64,000 nt of DNA from Chitinophaga sp. LS1. GTDB taxonomy: Bacteria > Bacteroidota > Bacteroidia > Chitinophagales > Chitinophagaceae. Below, piece after piece: positions 32,473 through 42,995 of the stretch. Location of the stretch: contig NZ_CP128362.1 of assembly GCF_034274695.1 (NCBI RefSeq), positions 4,776,501-4,840,500 on the forward strand, read 5' to 3'. The notes beneath the pieces are model-generated. The model was given only the letters and a program-made list of their open reading frames with translations. It was not told the DNA's origin and searched no databases. The position numbers were made by a program, and so were the translations under genes. Numbering within the stretch: the stretch's first letter is position 1; each line of letters begins with the position of its first letter.

Positions 32473-35400
32473 ATGAAAAAAGTTCTCTTGCTCATCTCAC
32501 TCACCCTGGGATTAGCACCTGTAACGTCGTATGCTCAAACAGTGAATGAACCAGTCATCAACTCCACACTCACCGGCATTGTCGTAGACAGCAAATCCCA
32601 AACCCCGCTCATAGGGGCTTTGGTAAGGATCAAAGGTACCACCAACCAGGTGCTCACTGACAATAAAGGGAAGTTCTTTTTCAAAACAGGACAAAAACTT
32701 CCCTACGTACTCGAAGCGGTTTATATAGGGTATAAAAAACAGGAGATCGAAGCCTCCAACTCACCACTCACCATCTCGCTGGTCGAAAACGAAAGCCAGC
32801 TCAACGAAGTCGTAGTAGTAGGTTATGGCACCCAACGCAAAAGTGACCTCACCGGCGCTGTAGCCAGCGTGAACAAAGGATTGCTGTCACAACCCGCTGC
32901 CTCTTTCGACAATTTATTGCAAGGCTCCGTACCAGGTATCAATGTCACCCAGAGCTCCGGGGCACCCGGTGCCACCGCCACTATCCGTGTAAGAGGTGGG
33001 AACTCCATCAGCTTTGGCAACGCCCCCCTCTATGTGATCGATGGCTTTATCATCTATAATAACAATGATAATGTAAATACCAGCGCGTCCAACGGGGTAG
33101 GGGTGAACGCCCTCTCTACCATCAATCCCAGCGATATAGAAAGTATAGAAATCCTCAAAGACGCTTCTGCCACCGCCATCTATGGCTCCCGTGGCGCGAA
33201 TGGGGTAGTGGTGATCACGACCAAAAGAGGGAAACGCGGCCGCGACGAAATTAGTTACAGCACCTACTTTGGCCAGCAACAGGTGCGTAAAAAACTGCAC
33301 CTCCTCAATGCCTCCCAATGGGCCTCTCTCATCAATGATGTGAATACAAGCACCGGCAGCACCAAAACCTACAGCGACTCTGCCATCGCTGCCCTCGGTG
33401 CCGGTACTGACTGGCAATCTGCCGCACTTCGCAAAGCGCCCATTCAAAACCACGAGCTCTCTGTATCTGGTGGCGACGATAAATCGAGGTACCTCATCTC
33501 CGGCAACTACTTCAACCAGGACGGTATCGTTGTCAACACCGGTTTCAAACGGTACTCCGGCAGGATCAATTACGAAAGAAATATTGGCGACAAACTGAAA
33601 GTCTCCACCAATATATTCGGTAGCCAATCCATCGAGGATAAACTCTATGGAAATAGCTATAACAGCATCAACTTCCAGAGCACCGCTTTCGCAAATTTAT
33701 TACAGGTATCACCCGTAGTGCCTGTCTACAATGCAAACGGCACCTATTATACAGCCAGCCCTTATTCCTCAATTCCTACCAACCCTATTCAGGATTTTAA
33801 GTCCACCATTAACCGTACTTACATCCGTCGTATTCTCGGCAACGCCTCCGCAGAATACAAGATCCTCAAAGACCTCACCCTCAAAGTTACAGGCGGTACA
33901 GACCTCATTAATACCAAGCAAAATTATTACTCTCCCAGTTACGCGGGTTCGCCAGCTGGCAACAGTACCGGGTATTCTGCACAGGGCTATGCATCTGTGG
34001 GTAATATTGCCGCATCGACCTGGATCAATGAAAACACCCTCACCTGGGATCATACTTTCAGCAATAAGCACTTCCTGAACGTACTGGCTGGTTATACTAC
34101 CCAGCACCAGGAAGATCAGTCTGCCGTAGCCAGTGCACAGAAATTCCCCAATGACCTGACTACATTCAATAACCTGAACTATGCAGGTACTGCTGTACTC
34201 TCTACTTCCGATGCACATGAGTCATCACTGAATTCATACCTTGCAAGAGCCAGTTATTCTTATAACCATATATACAATGTAACGATCTCCCTGCGTGCAG
34301 ATGGTTCATCCAAACTGGGTAAAAATAACCGCTGGGGTTACTTCCCTTCTCTTGGTGTCTCCTGGAATGCAGGTAGGGAAAACTTTTTCCGTCCTGCCAG
34401 CGAAGTCGTGAATGACCTGAAATTACGTGCATCAGTAGGTCGTACCGGCAACTCCGAAGTACCACCTTATAGTTCACTGGCAGCATTGTCACCGAGCAAT
34501 TACTACTTCAATGGTTCGCTGGTTACAGGTATTGCTCCTACACAGATTGCCAACCCCAATCTGAAATGGGAGACTACTACCCAATACAACGTAGGACTGG
34601 ATGCAGGCTTCTTCAACAACCGCCTCACCTTTACCTTCGATGCCTATTATAAGAAGACGACAGACCTGCTGCTGAATGTACCATTCCCGCTCTATTCAGG
34701 GTATTCCAGTGTATTGCAGAATGTAGGTAGCGTAGAGAACAAAGGGATAGAGCTGAGTCTCTCATCGGATAATATCAAAAGCAGTTCCTTCAGCTGGAAG
34801 ACCACCGCTGTATTTGCTGTGAACAGAAACAAGATCCTGAGCCTGGGTCAGGGAACCGATTACTACTACCCTTTGGCGCCAACAGGATATGTATCGCCGG
34901 TGATTGTAAAAGTTGGGTTGCCTGTCGGCAGTTTCTGGGGATATAATACCGCAGGGTTGCTTACCGCTGCAGACGTAGCGAAAGGTGTACCTTACCTTAC
35001 CGGTGTATCTCAACAGGTAGGCGATACCAAATATGTAGATACAAATGGTGATGGTGCGATCACCACTGCAGATAAACATTACTTAGGCAGTGCGCAGCCT
35101 AAATTTACTTTTGGCTTCTCCAATACCCTTGCTTACAAAGGGTTTGACCTGTCCTTCTTCTTCCAGGGTTCTTATGGTAATAAGATCTTCAACTTCCTCC
35201 AGCAAAAACTGGAAATACCTACGCTCTCGCTGAATGCCTCTGCCACTTTGCTGGATAGATACAGTGCGACCAATCCCAACGGCAAAGTTGCGAAAGCCAC
35301 CAACGCGCCTGTAGCACAGGTGACTGACAGGTATGTAGAAGATGGATCTTACGTAAAACTCAAAACACTTTCTTTAGGCTATTCCATTCCCCGCGATGTG

Positions 35401-35589
35401 ATCCGCCAGTTACATATCAGTCAGCTCAGGGTGTATGTCTCTGCCCAGAACATCTGGACATGGACCAAATACACCGGCCTCGATCCCGAAGTCAATTTCT
35501 TTGATAGTGACAATACCAAGCAGGGTATTGACTACGGCGCCTATCCCAGCACAAAAGGTTTTCTCGCTGGTCTGAATCTGACATTCTAA
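32473..35589 (+). CDS. SusC/RagA-family TonB-linked outer membrane transporter
   Basis: This encodes a 1038-residue barrel that imports a substrate captured by its SusD partner, energised by TonB. A signal peptide ends SYAQ. A carboxypeptidase-regulatory-like domain (about 33-115, LTGIVVDSKSQTPLIGALV) leads into the TonB-box/plug region with NEVVVVGYGTQRKSDLTGAV (120-140) and ESIEILKDASATAIYG (218-233). The rest is the 22-strand barrel ending in an aromatic-terminated strand (LNLTF). There is no STN domain, so it is not itself a sigma/anti-sigma signalling receptor, in keeping with control by the leader. SusD and a sulfatase follow within 11 and 19 bases. Confidence 0.96.
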   Translation: MKKVLLLISLTLGLAPVTSYAQTVNEPVINSTLTGIVVDSKSQTPLIGALVRIKGTTNQVLTDNKGKFFFKTGQKLPYVLEAVYIGYKKQEIEASNSPLTISLVENESQLNEVVVVGYGTQRKSDLTGAVASVNKGLLSQPAASFDNLLQGSVPGINVTQSSGAPGATATIRVRGGNSISFGNAPLYVIDGFIIYNNNDNVNTSASNGVGVNALSTINPSDIESIEILKDASATAIYGSRGANGVVVITTKRGKRGRDEISYSTYFGQQQVRKKLHLLNASQWASLINDVNTSTGSTKTYSDSAIAALGAGTDWQSAALRKAPIQNHELSVSGGDDKSRYLISGNYFNQDGIVVNTGFKRYSGRINYERNIGDKLKVSTNIFGSQSIEDKLYGNSYNSINFQSTAFANLLQVSPVVPVYNANGTYYTASPYSSIPTNPIQDFKSTINRTYIRRILGNASAEYKILKDLTLKVTGGTDLINTKQNYYSPSYAGSPAGNSTGYSAQGYASVGNIAASTWINENTLTWDHTFSNKHFLNVLAGYTTQHQEDQSAVASAQKFPNDLTTFNNLNYAGTAVLSTSDAHESSLNSYLARASYSYNHIYNVTISLRADGSSKLGKNNRWGYFPSLGVSWNAGRENFFRPASEVVNDLKLRASVGRTGNSEVPPYSSLAALSPSNYYFNGSLVTGIAPTQIANPNLKWETTTQYNVGLDAGFFNNRLTFTFDAYYKKTTDLLLNVPFPLYSGYSSVLQNVGSVENKGIELSLSSDNIKSSSFSWKTTAVFAVNRNKILSLGQGTDYYYPLAPTGYVSPVIVKVGLPVGSFWGYNTAGLLTAADVAKGVPYLTGVSQQVGDTKYVDTNGDGAITTADKHYLGSAQPKFTFGFSNTLAYKGFDLSFFFQGSYGNKIFNFLQQKLEIPTLSLNASATLLDRYSATNPNGKVAKATNAPVAQVTDRYVEDGSYVKLKTLSLGYSIPRDVIRQLHISQLRVYVSAQNIWTWTKYTGLDPEVNFFDSDNTKQGIDYGAYPSTKGFLAGLNLTF

Positions 35590-35600
35590 AATTAACAACC

Positions 35601-37052
35601 ATGAACAAATCGCTCATCATATTTTCTTTACTTTTCGCTGCTGCCTGCAACAAGCTGGAAGAAGATCCGAACTCCATCGTCACGGCATCGCAATTCTACA
35701 AAACGCAGTCAGACGCCGTTTCCGCCGTAGCAGCGGTGTACAGTACACTCAATACCGATGCTGCCGGCGACTTCGTGATCTATGGCCGTGACCTGAACCT
35801 CTTAACCGGCAACGGTAGCGATGACCAGATCTTTAGTCCATCCAATACCAATACAGATGTACGTGCATTAGGTACTGCGACTTATGTACCTGCCAATGAC
35901 CGTATCAAAAAGAACTGGCAGCAACACTATTTTGGTATAAGCCGTGCAAATGTGGCAATAGACAATATTCCGAATATAGATTTCGATACCACCCTTCGGG
36001 CAAGACTGGTGCGCGAGGCCAAATTCATCAGGGGCTTATTGTATTTTAATATCGTACGTTTCTGGGGCGATGCACCTTTGGTACTGCATGATCCTACCAG
36101 CATCGATGTGAATGCACAAAAGATAAAACGTAGTCCCAAGGATAGTGTCTATGCACAGATCATTTCAGATCTGAATGAGGCGACCCTGTTGCCTAAAACA
36201 TACACCGGTGCTGATGTAGGCCGTGTAACCAGTGGCGCGGCGCATGCATTGCTCGCTAAGGTTTACCTGACCAGAAGAGAATGGGCAAAAGCAGCAACAG
36301 AACTCAACACAGTGATCAATGGTGGTTATGGCTACGCCTTATTTGATAACTTCCTCGATGTATTCCAGCAGTCAACCAAGAATGGCAAAGAACATATCTT
36401 TTCTGTACAATTTGGTACCAACCTTGGAGCAAAGAACAGTACCAACTCTCTGAGCAGTAGTAACTTTAGCTCTTTCAATCCCGCTGTATATCCCGGCGAT
36501 CAGCCTGCAGACAGTACTTTGTATCAATTGTTCGCCAGCTTTGATGCCCGTCGTGACGTGACGTTCTTTACACAAATGTATAATGCTGCCACTGGCAAGT
36601 ATGTACAATTCGGCGCTGCACGCTTCGCCAAGTTCATCGACTATTCCATTTCTCCATTGACGAATCAGTCCATCAGTGGTATCAACTATCCTGTGATCCG
36701 CTATGCAGATGTACTGCTCATGCAGGCAGAAGTACTGAACGAGATCAATGGTCCCGGAGCCGATGCCTATGCTGCTATTAATCAGGTAAGGGCAAGGGCA
36801 AAGATCAGCAACCTCACAGCAGGCCTGAGTCAGGCAGCTTTTCGTGATTCTGTATTCCATGAAAGAAGAAAGGAATTCATACAGGAAGGCAATCGCTGGT
36901 TCGACTTGTCGAGAAGGGGAGGCACCTATTTGTACGATGCACTCAGGGTGTATCCTGCCAAGACAGGCGCTGCTTTGAAAGATACACTCTACCCGATCCC
37001 ACAATCAGAAATAGATATTAATAACGAACTGACACAAAATCCCGGTTGGTAA
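35601..37052 (+). CDS. SusD/RagB-family surface lipoprotein
   Basis: This encodes a 483-residue lipoprotein that forms the lid over the SusC barrel and binds the nutrient. The signal peptide ends in a lipobox LFAAAC (Cys 16) followed by NKLEED, whose acidic residues fit the lipoprotein surface-export signal of this phylum. TPR-like helices and the SusD core follow: FIRGLLYFNIVRFWGDAPLV as the typical helix, then YPVIRYADVLLMQAEVLNEI and the closing ERRKEFIQEGNRWFDLSRRG. The ligand cannot be read from sequence. The adjacent sulfatase suggests a sulfated molecule. Confidence 0.96.
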   Translation: MNKSLIIFSLLFAAACNKLEEDPNSIVTASQFYKTQSDAVSAVAAVYSTLNTDAAGDFVIYGRDLNLLTGNGSDDQIFSPSNTNTDVRALGTATYVPANDRIKKNWQQHYFGISRANVAIDNIPNIDFDTTLRARLVREAKFIRGLLYFNIVRFWGDAPLVLHDPTSIDVNAQKIKRSPKDSVYAQIISDLNEATLLPKTYTGADVGRVTSGAAHALLAKVYLTRREWAKAATELNTVINGGYGYALFDNFLDVFQQSTKNGKEHIFSVQFGTNLGAKNSTNSLSSSNFSSFNPAVYPGDQPADSTLYQLFASFDARRDVTFFTQMYNAATGKYVQFGAARFAKFIDYSISPLTNQSISGINYPVIRYADVLLMQAEVLNEINGPGADAYAAINQVRARAKISNLTAGLSQAAFRDSVFHERRKEFIQEGNRWFDLSRRGGTYLYDALRVYPAKTGAALKDTLYPIPQSEIDINNELTQNPGW

Positions 37053-37071
37053 AACTCACAAAACGCTATCA

Positions 37072-38895
<1,824 letters not shown>

Positions 38896-38898
38896 GTC

Positions 38899-39021
38899 AT
38901 GGTAGTGCAGGACATACTATTACTCATTAGGAAGATCATAGTGGGGATCATCATTTTCCTCATTCCATTGGGGGTGATCGGTCTGTTATTATGGTTGGTC
39001 AGGTATTTATTGTCTAACTAA
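38899..39021 (+). CDS. 40-residue single-pass membrane protein
   Basis: The ATG at 38899 follows the sulfatase stop by three bases. The peptide is almost entirely one membrane helix (IIVGIIIFLIPLGVIGLLLW) between a short amphipathic N-terminus and a VRYLLSN tail. No family was recognised. Tight packing between sulfatase and the next small ORF, with no other gene in this stretch, supports real coding. It may anchor or stabilise a membrane complex with the desaturase-type enzyme. Confidence 0.55.
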   Translation: MVVQDILLLIRKIIVGIIIFLIPLGVIGLLLWLVRYLLSN

Positions 39022-39034
39022 AAAAACAAAAGGT

Positions 39035-39190
39035 ATGAAAACGCCAGTAGTAACGCAGCAACGCATATTGAGAGATGTCATTATCAGCGTCTTCATTTAT
39101 GCATTGCCGATCGTGCTGATGTTATTGTCTTTTAAGATTTCAGGTCAGCGGCCATGGAAAGATAAACCGGCGATAACTATTCACAAATAA
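39035..39190 (+). CDS. 51-residue single-pass membrane protein
   Basis: The ATG at 39035 is preceded by AAAAGGT, and the stop at 39188-39190 is 15 bases before the desaturase start. The protein has a polar N-terminus with QQRILRD, one membrane helix (VIISVFIYALPIVLMLLSF) and a basic periplasmic or cytosolic tail containing SGQRPWKDKP. No family was recognised. It is the second of two adjacent tiny membrane proteins between sulfatase and hydroxylase. Confidence 0.6.
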   Translation: MKTPVVTQQRILRDVIISVFIYALPIVLMLLSFKISGQRPWKDKPAITIHK

Positions 39191-39205
39191 TAAAAACTCA
39201 TTCAC

Positions 39206-40108
39206 ATGCTTGTACATATCGAAACCATTTTTCGCAATCTCAATGGCTGGGGACTACCTGTCATCATGCTGCTCATTGGAGTGATCGAATTTGCTTATGG
39301 ACTCTATGAAAATCACTGGACGAAGAATGAAAAGGTGCTGGACATTGTCTGCTTTATCATACCTAAGATCATTGTAAGACCTTTCGTGGCTTACTTAGGT
39401 CTGTTATTATTCCCCCGTTTTCTGCCGGATGCGAAGAATGCATTTGCATGGGTACCTTTCTGGTGGGGATTTGCCATCATAGCAATAGCAGATGATCTTA
39501 CACAGTACTGGTATCACCGGTTGCATCACCAGTTGCCCTGGTTATGGCGGTTTCATCGTACACACCATTCAGCGCCTTATATGGGGATGGCCATGGCGAG
39601 CAGGCAGAATGTGATCTATACCATTTTCTTTTCACAGATCTATTTGACAACAACGCTGGTGTACCTGGGATTAGGATATCCAGTATTGTTTGTAACAGGG
39701 GTGAAAGCGCTGATTACAACAGGCGCGCATTCCAGTATAAAATGGGACAAACCGTTTTATACCATCAAATGGCTGAAGCCAATAGGTTGGGTGATGGAGA
39801 GGGTGATTTCCACGCCTGCTACCCACCATGCGCATCATGCAGATACGTCAGATGATGGGGTCGGGTATTATAAAGGGAATTTTGGGAATATGTTCTTTGT
39901 CTGGGATCTGATATTTGGTACGGGGATTATAACCCGGCAATATCCTTCCGGGTATGGCATTAAACATTATAAACAGGAAGAGTGGTATGCCCAGTTTCTG
40001 TGGCCTATATTCAAATCTAAGAAAGAAGGAAGCGAACTGGCGGCTAACGGACCTATGGTAGGGGATGCCTTGCCGTTGGAGGCGCCTGCGGTGGTGGCAG
40101 GGTCATAA
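39206..40108 (+). CDS. Sterol desaturase / fatty acid hydroxylase family membrane enzyme
   Basis: This encodes a 300-residue integral membrane di-iron oxygenase. The three His boxes are HRLHH (104-108), HRTHH (117-121) and HHAHHAD (about 214-220), the standard metal-binding set. About four membrane helices surround them. Such enzymes hydroxylate or desaturate lipids, sterols or carotenoids using O2. As the last gene of the SusCD-sulfatase operon it may act on the organic part of the sulfated substrate or modify membrane lipids when sulfur is short; both are inference. A terminator follows. Confidence 0.92.
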   Translation: MLVHIETIFRNLNGWGLPVIMLLIGVIEFAYGLYENHWTKNEKVLDIVCFIIPKIIVRPFVAYLGLLLFPRFLPDAKNAFAWVPFWWGFAIIAIADDLTQYWYHRLHHQLPWLWRFHRTHHSAPYMGMAMASRQNVIYTIFFSQIYLTTTLVYLGLGYPVLFVTGVKALITTGAHSSIKWDKPFYTIKWLKPIGWVMERVISTPATHHAHHADTSDDGVGYYKGNFGNMFFVWDLIFGTGIITRQYPSGYGIKHYKQEEWYAQFLWPIFKSKKEGSELAANGPMVGDALPLEAPAVVAGS

Positions 40109-40128
40109 TGAGCCCCACCCTTTTTTTT

Positions 40129-40163
40129 GAAATACGCTTTGCCACAGGCAAAGCGTATTTTTT
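40129..40163 (+). terminator. Terminator of the sulfatase operon
   Basis: AATACGCTTTG, loop CCACAGG and CAAAGCGTATT are followed by TTTTT. Confidence 0.88.
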
Positions 40164-40233
40164 ATATTAAATGTTACACCATTATTAGGGAAATCCCTTC
40201 ATACTCCGTATTTTACAATATCAACCTCAAATT

Positions 40234-40713
40234 ATGAAATCACTCAACCTCGACATCCATCAGCAATATGCCGAGATCTATGATGGAGACAACTGGGTAG
40301 GGGTCAGTTTTTGCAGTGCCATTGATGGTGTAACCCCCGAACTGGCGTTCCAACAACCCCCTGGCCACCGTAATTCAATCGCCGCTATTGTAAAGCACAT
40401 GACCCACTGGAAACAATTCGTCATACAAAAATTACAGGGCAATATCAATTACGACGTCGATCAGGAAGATTCGCTTAATGTCACTGATCTCGCAGCAGAC
40501 CCGGCCGCAGGCTGGCAACAACTTCTCGAAGCACAGGAAAACGTACACGAAGACCTGCTGGACGCGCTTGATGACCTTAGTCCCGAAGACCTGGACACAC
40601 CGGTAGGCGGCAGGGATTACGATATCAAATACCTGATCAATGGCGTAGCCCTCCATGACATGTACCATACCGGCCAGATAGAATTATTAAAGAAACAGCT
40701 ACAATCACTATAA
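40234..40713 (+). CDS. DinB-like four-helix-bundle protein
   Basis: This encodes a 159-residue protein of the DinB/YfiT metalloenzyme superfamily. The helices carry the usual metal-binding His pattern: one in SIAAIVKHMTHWKQ and a pair in GVALHDMYHTGQIELL near the C-terminus. Relatives are metal-dependent thiol (bacillithiol, mycothiol) transferases or have unknown roles. Thiol use would fit nearby sulfur genes but is only a guess. Complete and monocistronic. Confidence 0.85.
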   Translation: MKSLNLDIHQQYAEIYDGDNWVGVSFCSAIDGVTPELAFQQPPGHRNSIAAIVKHMTHWKQFVIQKLQGNINYDVDQEDSLNVTDLAADPAAGWQQLLEAQENVHEDLLDALDDLSPEDLDTPVGGRDYDIKYLINGVALHDMYHTGQIELLKKQLQSL

Positions 40714-40751
40714 CCCAAAAATAGCCGCAGGCTCTTTCAAAAGCAAGACAC

Positions 40752-40833
40752 AGCCAGACAACGCCTGACGCAAGGTGCCACCCAGCACCTGAAATAGCCA
40801 GACAACGCCTGACACAAGGTGCGATCCAACGTC
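40752..40833. repeat. Two tandem copies of a 44-bp sequence
   Basis: AGCCAGACAACGCCTGAC begins at 40752 and again at 40796. The first copy also contains an AGGTGC/GCACCT inverted repeat. It lies between the DinB-like gene and the phosphosulfolactate synthase gene. Confidence 0.7.
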
Positions 40834-40880
40834 AATACCCATCCATCAAAACTTTCCCTCACATGTCCTGATTTTTTAAA

Positions 40881-40888
40881 TACCTTTG
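40881..40888 (+). promoter_or_regulatory. -7 promoter box TACCTTTG
   Basis: This is a perfect TAnnTTTG match 25 bases before the phosphosulfolactate synthase ATG. The -33 element is not evident. Confidence 0.35.
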
Positions 40889-40913
40889 CCCCGGAAGATA
40901 AAAAATTAGGAAA

Positions 40914-41675
40914 ATGAACTTCAACCTGGATAAGATGCCCGAACGTACGCAACGGCCCCGTTCTAACGGCATCACAATGGTAACCGACAAGGGACTGAGC
41001 CTGCAAGACACAAAAGATTTCTTATCCGTTGCATCACCACATGTAGACATGGTAAAGCTCGCCTTCGGTACGGCCTACGTAACGCCAAACCTGAAGGAGA
41101 AAATAGACCTGTTCCATTCCTTCAATGTACCCGTCTATTTTGGTGGCTTACTGCTCGAAGCATTTATCATCCGCAACCAGTTCGATGACTACCTGAACGT
41201 AGCCAAAGAATATGGTATCAAATATTTTGAAGTATCCGACGGATCACTCAGTATCCCCCACGCTGAAAAATGCGGGTATATAGAAAAACTGGCAAAACTG
41301 GGTACTGTATTAAGTGAAGTAGGTTCCAAAGATAAAGACCGTGAGCACATCACGCCTCCTTATAAATGGATTGAGTTGATGAAAGCTGAGATGGAAGCCG
41401 GTGCTACTTATGTAATTGCAGAAGCAAGAGAGCAGGGTACGGTGGGTCTGTATCGTGACTCAGGTGAGGTGAGAGAAGGGTTGGTGCAGGAGATCCTCAC
41501 AAAGATCCCCGGGGAGAAAATCATTTGGGAAGCGCCACGTAAGGATCAGCAATTGTATTTCCTGCGTTTGGTAGGTTGTAATGCCAATCTCGGCAATATA
41601 TCATCAAGTGAAGTCATTTCTCTTGAAGCGATGAGAGTGGGTCTGAGAGGGGATAGTTTCCATTTTTATTTGTAG
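40914..41675 (+). CDS. comA: Phosphosulfolactate synthase (ComA family)
   Basis: This encodes a 253-residue TIM-barrel enzyme that adds sulfite to phosphoenolpyruvate to give phosphosulfolactate. Recognisable segments are RPRSNGITMVTDKGL, VDMVKLAFGTAYVTP, VPVYFGGLLLEAFIIRNQ, KYFEVSDGSL and a late IIWEAPRKDQQ followed by VGCNANLGNI. In methanogens the reaction begins coenzyme M synthesis. Bacteroidota lack that cofactor, and here the product may feed sulfolactate/sulfopyruvate or cysteate for sulfonolipids, which Chitinophagaceae make. That destination is inference; no capnine-synthesis gene is adjacent. Its own terminator follows. Confidence 0.9.
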   Translation: MNFNLDKMPERTQRPRSNGITMVTDKGLSLQDTKDFLSVASPHVDMVKLAFGTAYVTPNLKEKIDLFHSFNVPVYFGGLLLEAFIIRNQFDDYLNVAKEYGIKYFEVSDGSLSIPHAEKCGYIEKLAKLGTVLSEVGSKDKDREHITPPYKWIELMKAEMEAGATYVIAEAREQGTVGLYRDSGEVREGLVQEILTKIPGEKIIWEAPRKDQQLYFLRLVGCNANLGNISSSEVISLEAMRVGLRGDSFHFYL

Positions 41676-41696
41676 ACTTATTTTATTTGTAAATAA

Positions 41697-41731
41697 TTAA
41701 AGGCTCCCCGGGTTACCAAGGGAGCCTTTAT
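41697..41731 (+). terminator. Terminator after phosphosulfolactate synthase
   Basis: GGCTCCC, a ten-base loop and GGGAGCC are flanked by A-rich and T-rich sequence. Confidence 0.8.
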
Positions 41732-41822
41732 TATGTAATTTCGAAATTGCTTTCACTCAGCAACCTCCATTTCCTATTATTTCAGTATACCTTCTATCTC
41801 TATTCCAACCTCAAATTTCCTT

Positions 41823-42818
41823 TTATTTTAAAATCCCTTCTATCTCCTCCAATTCCTCCACCGTATACCTCAAATTCCCCAACGCCCCCAGATTATTATC
41901 CAACTGCTCCACAGAACTCGCTCCAATCAACACCGTCGTTATCCGCCTATCCTTCAGCAACCATGACAGCGCCATCTGTGCCAGCGACTGACCTCTCTGC
42001 TGCGCTATCGCATTCAGCTTTGTGATCTTATCCAGCTTCTCCTGCGTGATCTGCTCCGCTTTCAGGAACCCGCTTGGCTTACTCGCCCTTGATCCCTCCG
42101 GAATACCATGCAGGTATCTATCCGTCAATAACCCCTGTGCCAGTGGTGAAAACGGAATACATCCCACACCATTGCTTTCCAGCACATCCAGCAAACCATT
42201 CTCCACCCATCTCTCAAACATAGAATACCTTGGCTGATGGATTAAACAAGGCGTACCGAGTGACTTTAACACCGCCAGCGCCGCCGCTGTCTGCTCCGCT
42301 GTATAATTAGACAATCCTACATACAGCGCCTTTCCTTGTCTGACTGCCGTATCCAGTGCACCCATGGTCTCTTCGATCGGGGTATCAGGATCCGGACGGT
42401 GAGAATAAAATATATCTACATAATCCAGCTGTAATCTTTTCAAACTCTGATCCAGGCTGGACAACATATATTTTCTTGAACCCCATTCTCCATAAGGCCC
42501 CGGCCACATATGATAACCCGCCTTGGAAGAAATGATCAGTTCATCCCTCAAATGACCAGTAAAATCTTTTTTCAGGATATGCCCAAAATTCTCTTCTGCA
42601 GAACCAGGCACAGGACCATAATTGTTCGCCAGATCAAAATGGGTAATGCCTTTGTCAAAGGCTCGGCGTACAATCTTTCTGCCGTTTTCAAAAGTATCGA
42701 TGGAACCAAAGTTGTGCCACAGGCCCAGCGAAACCGCCGGGAGTTTGATGCCGCTTTTCCCGCAACGGTTATATTGCATGGAATCATACCGGTCACCAGC
42801 AGGTACATAAGCATTCAT
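41823..42818 (-). CDS. Aldo/keto reductase (YghZ / L-glyceraldehyde 3-phosphate reductase type)
   Basis: This encodes a 331-residue NADPH-dependent carbonyl reductase with the TIM-barrel fold. The start MNAYVPAGDRYDSMQYNRCG is typical of this subgroup. Catalytic residues fall in HFDLANNYGP (Asp and Tyr), IISSKAGY (Lys) and FYSHRPD (His). The C-terminal SWLLKDRRITTVLIGASSVEQL is the cofactor-binding end. It probably detoxifies methylglyoxal-like aldehydes. Monocistronic, convergent with the phosphosulfolactate synthase gene. Confidence 0.93.
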   Translation of the reverse strand: MNAYVPAGDRYDSMQYNRCGKSGIKLPAVSLGLWHNFGSIDTFENGRKIVRRAFDKGITHFDLANNYGPVPGSAEENFGHILKKDFTGHLRDELIISSKAGYHMWPGPYGEWGSRKYMLSSLDQSLKRLQLDYVDIFYSHRPDPDTPIEETMGALDTAVRQGKALYVGLSNYTAEQTAAALAVLKSLGTPCLIHQPRYSMFERWVENGLLDVLESNGVGCIPFSPLAQGLLTDRYLHGIPEGSRASKPSGFLKAEQITQEKLDKITKLNAIAQQRGQSLAQMALSWLLKDRRITTVLIGASSVEQLDNNLGALGNLRYTVEELEEIEGILK

Positions 42819-42995
42819 ATTCGTGAAAATTTAGAATGCCCAAGATAGTGCTAATTAATCAATCTCTCAAGCCGGTTATCCTTTCAGCTGGCCGTAAACA
42901 TTTATTAAAAGCAAAGAAAATTTTTCGCAACTTTCGCTCAGAAAAAGCTAAAATCTGCAAACCCATATGACCGTGCATCCCTTAAATTTATCATT

